Part shown: one piece after another, positions 25,567 through 34,098 of the stretch
Layout: each line of letters opens with the position of its first letter
Numbering within the stretch: the first letter of the stretch is position 1
From: Erythrobacter ani
Lineage (GTDB): Bacteria > Pseudomonadota > Alphaproteobacteria > Sphingomonadales > Sphingomonadaceae
NCBI RefSeq assembly: GCF_019204025.1
Contig: NZ_JAGSPB010000001.1
Location: forward strand, 434,001-498,000
Reading direction: 5' to 3'
Length of the DNA: 64,000 bases
Notes under the pieces: generated by a model
What the model saw: only the letters and a program-made list of their open reading frames with translations
What the model was told of the DNA's origin: nothing
The model's database searches: none
Made by a program: the position numbers and the translations under genes

Positions 25567-26844
25567 CTAAGTGACACTAATCAGGTCCGCAGCAACAAGC
25601 GGTTCAATGGCTTGTCGAAGCTCCCAGAACGGGCGTCCTATCTTCTCCGCAATCTCGAATAGCGAGCGCTCACCATCGCAATATGAAATCATATTCATCA
25701 TTACACGGACGTGATCCGTCGATCCGCGAATGGACACATTCGGGTAAAGACCTCTCTTACCTAATTGCGGTTCACCAAGAACCCGAACTCTTGGCACAAA
25801 ATCCTCTTCAAGAACGGTAATCGCCCGCTCTAACGCCAAATAACCACCTTCGAGCCCAGATGCGGTCACCACACCTCCAAGCGTGTCTTTCGACGTGTGA
25901 TATTCAGGATATTCGCCATACTTTGAACGCATGATCGATGCCATGGGTAGGTCGACGCCAGGGGCGCAGTATTGGCGTTCATCACTGCCACGATCCAGCC
26001 ACGTATAACGTGTGAATGCTGGGGCTTGATGGGTCAGCACATGAACGGCAATTCTGTCGGCAATTGAATTCTCTCTCCGGGAAGGGAGATATGAATAATC
26101 GCGGTCATCGCCGATACAGGTGATATTGAAACCCGCGACCACCCTGGCTTTCAAATGTGGGAGATTCTTGCTGAGGTACACGAGTGAACCGATAGTTTCG
26201 GGCACGAAAGCAATACGGTACGTATATTTGCGTTTTTTGCTTTGTAGCCAACGGACAATCGCGGCGGTCACAACGGGCCCAGATAATTCATTATTCGCCA
26301 TCGAGGGGTGGCATATATATGTTGACAGGAAGATTTCGTCCTCGCTCTCACCAGGAATAATGATGTCTGCGTAGTTTAGATGGCCCGGCTCCAAGGTTGA
26401 GTCGATGTGGACGCGGTATTTGCCATTGGATAGCGCTTTTCGCGCTTTATCCGTTAAACAGAAACCCCAACGCCTACGATAATATGACGTAACATAGGGT
26501 ATGGCATCCGGCTCATCGGGTAGCGAATAGAGGTGTTCCTGGAGCTCATCCAGATCGAGGGTAGCGTCTACTGGTTCCGAATACCCCATGAGATGAAGGT
26601 TGTTTTCAGAGAAATCAGCAATGCGTTTTCCTCCAGGGGTTTCGATAAAGGCGGACTTTGCACACCATTCATCGGGCACGGTCCAATCAAAAGCCTGGTA
26701 TCCAGTCGGCACGGATTTGATGTTGAGAAGCGGAAGCTCGCGGCGCAGCCTTTCAAGCGTTTGCCGAACTCCTGGGCCGGTAAGCGACCTCGGAATCGGC
26801 CAAAGCTCCTTAGCGAGTTCATAACACCATTCGCCTACGCGCAT
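25567..26844 (-). CDS. DUF4910 (DUF2172-type) aminopeptidase-like protein
   Basis: A 425-residue protein that fits the DUF4910/DUF2172 family, an M28-like zinc aminopeptidase fold often found in surface-polysaccharide gene clusters. Likely metal-site segments are YICHPSMANNELSG, FVPETIGS, RGSDERQYCAPGVDLP and YPEYHTSKD. The C-terminal ~90 residues (GRPFWELRQAIEPLVAADLI) look like a winged-helix domain. It overlaps the upstream acetyltransferase gene by 10 nt. Base composition is visibly more AT-rich than the flanking core genes, suggesting transfer. The actual substrate is unknown. Confidence 0.8.
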   Translation of the reverse strand: MRVGEWCYELAKELWPIPRSLTGPGVRQTLERLRRELPLLNIKSVPTGYQAFDWTVPDEWCAKSAFIETPGGKRIADFSENNLHLMGYSEPVDATLDLDELQEHLYSLPDEPDAIPYVTSYYRRRWGFCLTDKARKALSNGKYRVHIDSTLEPGHLNYADIIIPGESEDEIFLSTYICHPSMANNELSGPVVTAAIVRWLQSKKRKYTYRIAFVPETIGSLVYLSKNLPHLKARVVAGFNITCIGDDRDYSYLPSRRENSIADRIAVHVLTHQAPAFTRYTWLDRGSDERQYCAPGVDLPMASIMRSKYGEYPEYHTSKDTLGGVVTASGLEGGYLALERAITVLEEDFVPRVRVLGEPQLGKRGLYPNVSIRGSTDHVRVMMNMISYCDGERSLFEIAEKIGRPFWELRQAIEPLVAADLISVT

Positions 26845-27596
26845 TTGTCTAACTCAAATAGGTACTGCTCAGCTTCTCCGGCCCGAATGACAGCTTCGAC
26901 TTCATCGAACAGATCATTAGCGCTTATGATTCGAAGTCCACTGTCTTCTTTCGGTCGATCTCCCCGATAAAGACCTTTCGCCCACAAGCGTTCACCCATT
27001 CGGTCCACACTCGTTTTTACGCCCGCGTCCAGATCACGGACGTAGATGCTGTACGTCCGCTCTGTGGTCATCCCTTCGCGGTCCACATATGTACCTGTGA
27101 AATCCTTGTGGAATCGATACGGGACTTCCAGCATCTCCTCCACATGATGGTAGATGGTCATCGATTGTTGGTCTGGAAGATCGATAACGCCAATCTCTCC
27201 CTCGAGTTCGCGTAGTTTGGCAAAGGGGGAGTCAGGACCATAAGCTGATTTGTTGTCCATTCCCTCAAATTCGGACGCATTCCGGCCGATTACGGCGAAG
27301 GAATAAACCGGGTGTCCAGTTCGCACAGCCCCTGGCCATTTCCGGCCAATTTCAGTCAGGGCCCCCATATGACTTGGAGTGGATCTATAATCAAAAGGCA
27401 CACCCTCATTGAAGTCAAAGTTGAATAGAGGAAGAAGTAAAGTTCCTTCACGACCCAGCTTCTCCAATATTGCAGAAATAACATCTTCAGGCTTCATGCG
27501 ATTCTGCTGTAGAGTTCGCGTGATTGAGCTGTGCAACAGAAGAGTACTGCCGGGCTTTATCGAAGCTTTTGCAAAAGGATTTTTCGGCGTGGTCAT
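26835..27596 (-). CDS. AAC(3)/YokD-family N-acetyltransferase
   Basis: A 253-residue protein of the AAC(3) fold: LLLHSSITRTL near the start, GTLLLPLFNFDF, PSHMGALTEIGRKWPGAVRTGHPVYSFAVIG, and TIYHHVEEMLEVPYRF. The HPVYSFAVIG motif is shared by family members that acetylate aminoglycosides, but many relatives sit in polysaccharide clusters and modify amino sugars. Given its DUF4910 neighbour, a surface-sugar role is more likely than drug resistance. It overlaps that gene and is probably the first gene of the pair. Confidence 0.8.
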   Translation of the reverse strand: MTTPKNPFAKASIKPGSTLLLHSSITRTLQQNRMKPEDVISAILEKLGREGTLLLPLFNFDFNEGVPFDYRSTPSHMGALTEIGRKWPGAVRTGHPVYSFAVIGRNASEFEGMDNKSAYGPDSPFAKLRELEGEIGVIDLPDQQSMTIYHHVEEMLEVPYRFHKDFTGTYVDREGMTTERTYSIYVRDLDAGVKTSVDRMGERLWAKGLYRGDRPKEDSGLRIISANDLFDEVEAVIRAGEAEQYLFELDKCA

Positions 27597-28276
27597 TTCT
27601 GTATGCTCCCGTGAACGATGACAGGAAAGTCAAGATTGACCACAGTTTCATTATCCAAACAACAGTCGGTCATCCGATTTGCCCAGATGAAGTTGCAAGT
27701 CCAGTTTCCAAGCGCGGCGAGCGGAACTCATTCCTCCAGTCAGTGGGCAGCAAGCCATTCGCCGGATCGTTTGGCGGCGCACCGCAGAGAGAGACCTGAA
27801 ATCCATCCTCCTCATATGGACGCGAGGATTACGCTTTTTCCGGTCTGTATAGCCCATAAAAAACAGGCGCGACTCCCAAGGCGATCGCGGCCACCGCCAG
27901 GGCCCAAATAACGCGGCCAGCTTAGTTTGGCCTCTTGAAAGGGACTTAGGGGATTATCAGGCAAAAGATCCAAGCTGCCGACCGTCTCACGATTCCCAAT
28001 CGTCAGCGGCAGCACCCGACCTTCTGACTTCTTTGGGCTTGCAATTTCGGCTGAGCCTCACCGTAACTGCTCGCCGCTTATAGAGTGTGAGCGATCGCCA
28101 AATCAGCATCCAGCCAAATAGATATCGCCGCTCTTTAGCATTTCGATGGTGCTCCAAATCGAAAGAGCCCAACTGACGTCAGCAAGGGATTTCCTGAGAT
28201 CATACGGGCTGCCTCAAAAACCGCCGGTATCGACGATCAATAACGAGCGGGCTTCGCCACATAACGTCTCGGCTGC
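27597..28276. pseudogene. Coding debris, including the broken C-terminus of a membrane protein
   Basis: This 680-bp gap has no intact gene. On the reverse strand, around 27835-27990, one frame reads SLDLLPDNPLSPF and another continues FKRPN, AGRVIWALAVAAIALG and VAPVFYGLYRPEKA before a stop. Together these look like a proline-rich linker and one membrane helix split by frame changes and stops. The parent family cannot be named. It may be what is left of the gene cluster that once contained the DUF4910/AAC(3) pair. Confidence 0.35.
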
Positions 28277-31200
28277 CTAAAATCGGCCAGCGATATTCAT
28301 GAAAGGCCCATGGCTGGAATAGCTTTGATCTGTGAGGTCGTCCGAAAAATCTGACCAGGAATATCCGACGCCAACTTTCACTTGATCACCTACGTGGCGA
28401 TAAATCGCACCCAGACCGCCCAGGCGTTGATCGTCTGCGAGCGGCACCCAAAGAGCCCGACCTTCTACGAGAACGTCCCATGCCTTCAGGACATTGTAAT
28501 CGAGTCGTGCGACGGCGAGGTGTGCTTCCGAACTGACGAACACGTCCGAATTGCGACCGAGTGATACGCGGCCATCCCGATAGCCATATCGCGTGCCGAG
28601 TGTCAGCTTCTGCGTTAAATCGAAATTCACATCAGCGCTGAAAATTGTGCTGACCTGTCTCGGGCTCTCGATCTCGCTGGATCCGGTAATCTGGCCAACC
28701 GGCCCAAGGTCCTCGAAAAACTGAAACCTGAAGAGGCCGTTGATGCGCTCGTTGTCAACCGGTCGCCAGGCTAAACCGGCAATGGCTTCGGTGAATTCCG
28801 CCGCCCTTATCGATGTGCCATCGGTATCTGCCCGAGCAAGGTTAAGCTGTGCAAGCGCTCTCCAATCGGGATCGATTGTATAGCTCAGATTGTTGCGCAG
28901 CAGCCAGACGGTCTGATCGCTGAACGCCCCCCCGCCCTCGCCTTCTTCGCGGCGAACCTCCACGGCTGAGCCAGCGCGGAAGTCCTTGGCGGTGTATCCG
29001 AAGGCGAGAGAAGCTGCCACACGTTCGAAGAGACCTGTTTGCGGGTCATCGATTTCGCCGTTTTCAAAGGACGCCGTGACATTCATTCGCTCATTCGGAG
29101 CGAATTGCAGGCCGAAGCTTCGCGACAGGCTAGTTGCCACTCCGCCTACGCTAGTGCGGTTTTCGCCAAATACCGACAAGCTGTCCGAAAAACGCTGCCG
29201 GCCGCCAACAACCAGCGCGCCGCCTTGCTGCGTGGTAAACAGGTTTTGTGGCTCTACCCCGGTGTCTGTCCGGTCGGCCAGTAACGTGTATCCCACATAC
29301 GCTTCTGATCCATCGCCCAGGCGCTGGTTCACTTGCAAATCTGCGCCCAAACCTCCGTCGCCGCCTGACATCTCGCCTCTGACCGAGGTGCGATCAGACA
29401 CTTCGATGCTACCGCCAATGCCCGCGCGGTTATTTCGGCCGCGGCTGGCATCGCGATCAAGCGTTGCCTGACCGAAAGCGTGGACCACCAGATTGCTGCC
29501 AGCGGGCTGGAATTCCACCTCCAGCGCGGTGTCCGTCCGCTCGCCATCCTGCGCCGAATTAAACAATATGCCGGGCGCGAGATCGTCATAGCGAACCCCG
29601 ATACTGGTCGTCAGGCCCCCGCCGGCTACAGCAAAGCGATTGGAAACATCCAGCTCGCCGGTGCGGCTCGTCCCGCGGTCTTCCGCCTTGAATTCGTCGT
29701 AGCCGACACTCAGTCTTCCGCTATCTGCCACAGGAACCGAGGCTGCCAATTTCCATCGACGTGTTTCGGTGGGCGCGAGGCTGCCGGCTGCCGAAAACCC
29801 GCGATCACGGTGTTCAAAGAACGCTGAAACGCTGCCGCGATCACCCTGAACTTTCGCAAGCTCAGCAAAATCGACCCCTAACTCGGCGCGAAAAGCTTCT
29901 GAGGTCTGGCCCGAACCCGGGTTCGCGATGTTGGCAAAAGAAAGCCCGCCATCGACAGAATTGGCCTGAGCAAAACCTGGTCCGTCGCTCTGAGCCAATT
30001 CTGTCTTGATGTAAGTACCGGCCGTCAGGCGCATCAGAAGGTCGGCACCAAGAAGGGTTTGATCCGCTTCTTCCACGGTGTCTCTCTGTGCGATTGCGCC
30101 CAATCGGACGTTTTCACCGAGCCACGCGGTTCCGCGACCACCCAGGGTATAGCCATCAAAGCTGCCGATACCGGGCGTGTATTCGTAACGCACTACAAGC
30201 ACTGGGATATCGCCCGAACTGCTGCCTTCACGCACTGTGTCGCTGCGGCGGGCGTTCGACGAAAGCGGACGGAGCAACGTTAGTCTTCCGTTGAAAGGGT
30301 CGAAGTCGTAATCCTGACGCGGATTAAGGTCATAACTCTCCAGGGTGATCCCGGTCTCGCGGTCGCGTACCTCAACGCGCACGCGTTCCGACCCGATCGT
30401 GATATCCTGCCGCTGCAAGAAATAGAGCGATCCACCCGTCCCACGAAACTCCTCGCGAGCGGGAACAGTACCGGGATCGGAAGCAAAGGCGAGCAGTTCG
30501 GCCTTCCTTTCACCGAAGCTTGTTGTTTCAGCCGAATTGAGGTCAATTAATGCGCCGAACAATCCGCGATCCAGTTGCACCAGATCGGTTCCGGTCGCCT
30601 GCGCGACGAAGTTTCCGATCACGCCCTGGCTCAGCCCGTTCTCGATGCGCATGTAGAAGCGACCTTGCGTAGGCGCATCTTCGACCAGCGTGGAATCATC
30701 GCCATAGGTCGGATAAAACTGCTCGGAATTGAGCCGGCGCAGCAATTGGCGCGGATCCTTGCGATCAAGATTCGACAGCAGATCCTGCACCAACGCCTCG
30801 CGTGTATCGACTGAAGCGGTTATCTTCCAATCACGACCGAGTGGTCCTTTTGCGTAGAAAGCCGCTCTCCCGATGGCATATTCTCCATCCGTCAGCGTAC
30901 TGCCGCTCACTTCTTCAGCTGGCCCGTCGGACCAGTTCGAACCGAGCGTCAATTCACCTTGGCCGACGATAAACCAGCTTTCGCGGCCGCGTTCTATGTC
31001 ACGCAGCGCCGCATATCGGACCGATCCATTCTCGCTGACTGTAATCAGGATATCGTCGGTTGACTGAGGCAGAATTTGTTCGCTGACAAATCGCCCTTGA
31101 TCGTCGATCGGTACGCTTTGGTCTCCAACCCGCACGACCTGTGACTTCTGGTTCGCTTGGCCGGTCACGGTGACGGTCGAGACGCGTCGGCCCACTATCG

Positions 31201-31840
31201 TCCGCGTAGCCGCCTCGTCTCTGCTCCCGAAGAGTGGCCGCTCGACAGGGTCATCCTGCTCAGGCCTTTCCTGCAGCAGGCTCAATTCCTGCGGTGCCGT
31301 CTCATCGAACCGGCCGGCCTCATCATAGACCCGGTAAACGAAGAACATGTCGGCAGGGGCGCTGTCATCCGGTTGCCAGGTGGCTTTACCGAGCTTGTCC
31401 GTGGGTAGAATGGCATAAGGGATCGAATTGGTGCTTGCACCGGCTTCGAAGAGCCGCACTTCACGATGAGCCACCAGTGCGCGGTAATTGCTGTATGTTG
31501 CGAACTCAGCGCGCTCTCCGCGCAGAATTGCGCGATGTTCAGCTTCCAACCGTACAGCGAGCACTGGATTTGCGCGCCGTTCTTCTACTCGAACTTCAAT
31601 CTTGTGCGGGTCGGTATCAACCCCTGGTTCAGCTGTATTCCGACTCGTCGAGTTTATCGGGTTCTCTTCTCCCTCGACGGGACTTGCGAGCGCTGCGACA
31701 TCGCTCTCCTTGGTGCCCCCAGATACAGCATTTGCTGGCGAGATTGCGACAAGCACTGATGCAATCGAACAGCCAGCCAGCATCGGGGCGCGTACCGAAC
31801 GAAGGAATGGCGTTGAGAAAAGGGGGAAACGCATCAGCAT
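28277..31840 (-). CDS. Very large predicted outer-membrane beta-barrel protein
   Basis: About 1187 residues (ATG at 31840 overlapping the previous stop as TGATG). The N-terminus has a signal-like hydrophobic stretch (MLAGCSIASVLVAISPANA). An Ig-like part follows (VTVTGQANQKSQVVRVGD), then a block with QFYPTYGDDS, RFYMRIENGL and NPRQDYDFDPFNGRLTLLRPL. The last ~600 residues are alternating amphipathic strands separated by turns, and the protein ends in Phe (NIAGRF), as for BAM-assembled barrels. There is no TonB plug signature. Similar barrels may occur beside DUF11/SdrD proteins elsewhere, but I recognise no named family. It is the last gene of a four-gene operon. Confidence 0.75.
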   Translation of the reverse strand: MLMRFPLFSTPFLRSVRAPMLAGCSIASVLVAISPANAVSGGTKESDVAALASPVEGEENPINSTSRNTAEPGVDTDPHKIEVRVEERRANPVLAVRLEAEHRAILRGERAEFATYSNYRALVAHREVRLFEAGASTNSIPYAILPTDKLGKATWQPDDSAPADMFFVYRVYDEAGRFDETAPQELSLLQERPEQDDPVERPLFGSRDEAATRTIVGRRVSTVTVTGQANQKSQVVRVGDQSVPIDDQGRFVSEQILPQSTDDILITVSENGSVRYAALRDIERGRESWFIVGQGELTLGSNWSDGPAEEVSGSTLTDGEYAIGRAAFYAKGPLGRDWKITASVDTREALVQDLLSNLDRKDPRQLLRRLNSEQFYPTYGDDSTLVEDAPTQGRFYMRIENGLSQGVIGNFVAQATGTDLVQLDRGLFGALIDLNSAETTSFGERKAELLAFASDPGTVPAREEFRGTGGSLYFLQRQDITIGSERVRVEVRDRETGITLESYDLNPRQDYDFDPFNGRLTLLRPLSSNARRSDTVREGSSSGDIPVLVVRYEYTPGIGSFDGYTLGGRGTAWLGENVRLGAIAQRDTVEEADQTLLGADLLMRLTAGTYIKTELAQSDGPGFAQANSVDGGLSFANIANPGSGQTSEAFRAELGVDFAELAKVQGDRGSVSAFFEHRDRGFSAAGSLAPTETRRWKLAASVPVADSGRLSVGYDEFKAEDRGTSRTGELDVSNRFAVAGGGLTTSIGVRYDDLAPGILFNSAQDGERTDTALEVEFQPAGSNLVVHAFGQATLDRDASRGRNNRAGIGGSIEVSDRTSVRGEMSGGDGGLGADLQVNQRLGDGSEAYVGYTLLADRTDTGVEPQNLFTTQQGGALVVGGRQRFSDSLSVFGENRTSVGGVATSLSRSFGLQFAPNERMNVTASFENGEIDDPQTGLFERVAASLAFGYTAKDFRAGSAVEVRREEGEGGGAFSDQTVWLLRNNLSYTIDPDWRALAQLNLARADTDGTSIRAAEFTEAIAGLAWRPVDNERINGLFRFQFFEDLGPVGQITGSSEIESPRQVSTIFSADVNFDLTQKLTLGTRYGYRDGRVSLGRNSDVFVSSEAHLAVARLDYNVLKAWDVLVEGRALWVPLADDQRLGGLGAIYRHVGDQVKVGVGYSWSDFSDDLTDQSYSSHGPFMNIAGRF

Positions 31841-34068
31841 CACTCCTCTCCCTCGCCATCGACCGCGCGGATCGCGTCGACGCTAATGAGAGCATCGTGA
31901 CCATTTCGGCGGTCACCGAAAGCAGCTCTCAGCGCGTCACGAATAGCGGACAGTCTCTCGGCCACTTCGTTTTCGCTATCGGACGGAGCAATCCGATAAG
32001 TCGCCCGTATGATCGGCTTGCGATCCTGCGAATTCGCTTCTTCGAGGAGGCGAGCTCTGAACTCAGGAGAGATCGAACCGTCCTCGGCAAATGAGCTTGC
32101 ATCGAGCACAAAGCTCTTGGTTTCGACTTGCACCGCACCAAAGTTGAGCTCGCCCATCTTACCGCGCGTAAGCCGGATGGAGCGGGGGTTATCTGTAGTG
32201 GCTGCCCAACCTTGAGGGAGTGTTTCCTCGTCGAGGCGCAGCACGAAGTTCGACCCGATGCGCGCATCGGGAACGGCGGCACACGCAATGTGGTAGCGGC
32301 CGAATTCGTCCGTAGTGATCAGCTCGCCATTGACCGTGGCGAGACGCACGGCCGGGATGCCGGGCTCGCCTTCGTCCTGATACCCATCTCGATCGCTGTC
32401 TTCGAAGACCTGACCAATGAGTTCAGAACAATCAAAGAGGGTGCTGGGCACAATCGAGACAACGGCGGTTCCGCGATTGGAAATCGAGCTACCTGTAGCG
32501 CCATCTTCGGCTACGGCCGTATTGATCGCGCGGCCCTCGGTGATCCCGGAGCCTACGACCAGGACCAGATCGTACGTCACACTACCACTGGCCGGAATGA
32601 TCTGATCTTCCCATACCAGCTCGCGATTGGCGTTACCGGGTGATGGTTCGACCGGCGTGCCATTTACCCGCGCCGTGCCGTCGACATAGGCCAAACCGGA
32701 CGGCAAGACATCGACGACATCGACGTCGGCTCGCCGGAAAGCCTCATCGTTGCGGACTGTGATGGTATACGGGACCAAATCGCCTGTGCTGGCCGAACGG
32801 CGGGTTGAGGTTTTCGTTACGATCAGTTCATTACGCGACAGAAACGGGTCGATCGGGATGTGGTTGTTGATGATGTCCGGATCGCCCGCCTCCAGTTCGA
32901 AGGCGATGAAATACACAGGGTCCCCGCCGGTCGGAGCAGTCGGTGTCGTACTGACTCGTAGAGGAGAGCCTCGCCCGGTAGGGTCGAGCGAATTGCCCTG
33001 CGGAGGCAGAATTGTCGAGCTGAAGCTGGAGCCCGCTGGAGGGGTGATCAGTATCGTATATGACGTTTCGCTAACCGGACATGCGGCGTCTGCCCCAGGG
33101 ACGATATCGAACCGGTAGGCGCCCGACGACCCGGTTACCTGATCGCTCTGCGATTCATCGATGTAGCAGTCTTCGGGCAGCGCGGTGCCGTTGGCGTCTA
33201 CGAGCGTCGCCGTCGCTCCAGCGACTGGCGCACGCGTGACAGCGTCGTAGATTATGCCCGACGGATCGATCGGCAGGTTCTGATCGGGGAGAGTTTGCCC
33301 ATCCTCCAGCCGAATGCCGGTGATCTCCTCAAACACTACGCCCGTTTCGGGGTCGCGGAAACGGATGGCGTATTCGGCGCCCCCCGGTAGGCCAGGGAAA
33401 GTGTAGCTCCCGTCGGCCCCGGTCGTTGCACTTTCAACCAGCGTCTCTCCGCTGAGGACCTCTACCGTCCATCCGCTCAAGACTGGTTCTTGCGCGCTCA
33501 AGTCGCGGTCACCATCGAGGTCGAGGAAAACGGTCCCGGCCAGCTCACCAAGCGTCCGCACGACATCGAGCGTTACACTCGCGATCTCGCAATTGTCCGG
33601 CGCTGCTGTTTCGCAGATCTGGTAATCGAAGCTGTACTGTCCTTCGGGCGTGCCAGCGGATACGCCAACCGCACCCGTCGCGAGGTCGAAGGTAATGCCA
33701 GCGGGCAGCGTCGCCCCCGGTGGGATCGACAAACCAGCATTGGCAGGAGACGCAGCGGCCTCGTCCAAAGTGTCGTTGTCGAAGACATTCAACACGTCTG
33801 CCGCGCCGGTAGAGCCGTTGATATCACTGGCACTGTCGTCGGTAGCGGCAATTGCAGCCAATACATCGGTCACGAGCGTTGCGGAGTTGTTGGACGTGTC
33901 GCGGTCGACCGCAGAACCCGGCAAGGTAACAGTCGCTGTATTTGTCACATCACGCGCAAGCAGCACTCCCGCCGTCGCAACCGCGACGAACGGGAGGATG
34001 CTGGTCAGCATGCGCGCTAGCGGCATGCCGGGCAGCCCCAGTTGGCTCCGAGAGAGATACATAGGCAA
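31840..34068 (-). CDS. Large secreted SdrD_B/DUF11 protein with an OmpA-like tail region
   Basis: A 742-residue protein. After an N-terminal hydrophobic segment (SILPFVAVATAGVLL) comes a DUF11-like fragment (VTNTATVTLPGS), then one Ig-like repeat with the paired-Cys signature YQICETAAPDNC. Two SdrD_B-type collagen-binding-like domains follow (ELAGTVFLDLDGDRDLSAQE and LIGQVFEDSDRDGYQDEGE), with a DUF11 domain between them (LIVTKTSTRRSASTGDLVPYTITV). The C-terminal ~100 residues (SFVLDASSFAEDGSISPEF, EVAERLSAIRDALRAAF) resemble a worn OmpA-like domain. Its stop overlaps the barrel gene start, suggesting that the products work together at the cell surface. Confidence 0.75.
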   Translation of the reverse strand: MPMYLSRSQLGLPGMPLARMLTSILPFVAVATAGVLLARDVTNTATVTLPGSAVDRDTSNNSATLVTDVLAAIAATDDSASDINGSTGAADVLNVFDNDTLDEAAASPANAGLSIPPGATLPAGITFDLATGAVGVSAGTPEGQYSFDYQICETAAPDNCEIASVTLDVVRTLGELAGTVFLDLDGDRDLSAQEPVLSGWTVEVLSGETLVESATTGADGSYTFPGLPGGAEYAIRFRDPETGVVFEEITGIRLEDGQTLPDQNLPIDPSGIIYDAVTRAPVAGATATLVDANGTALPEDCYIDESQSDQVTGSSGAYRFDIVPGADAACPVSETSYTILITPPAGSSFSSTILPPQGNSLDPTGRGSPLRVSTTPTAPTGGDPVYFIAFELEAGDPDIINNHIPIDPFLSRNELIVTKTSTRRSASTGDLVPYTITVRNDEAFRRADVDVVDVLPSGLAYVDGTARVNGTPVEPSPGNANRELVWEDQIIPASGSVTYDLVLVVGSGITEGRAINTAVAEDGATGSSISNRGTAVVSIVPSTLFDCSELIGQVFEDSDRDGYQDEGEPGIPAVRLATVNGELITTDEFGRYHIACAAVPDARIGSNFVLRLDEETLPQGWAATTDNPRSIRLTRGKMGELNFGAVQVETKSFVLDASSFAEDGSISPEFRARLLEEANSQDRKPIIRATYRIAPSDSENEVAERLSAIRDALRAAFGDRRNGHDALISVDAIRAVDGEGEE

Positions 34069-34098
34069 AACCGTTGCGCCTCAGCCGCGTCCTGAGCC

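Noticed and set aside
26835..27596. Aminoglycoside resistance gene
   Set aside because: Although of the AAC(3) fold, it overlaps a DUF4910 gene from sugar-type clusters and no resistance cassette context is present.
28277..31840. TonB-dependent receptor
   Set aside because: The large barrel protein lacks a TonB box and the plug signature (VLRGPQGTLYG-like) that is clear in the receptor at 39751.
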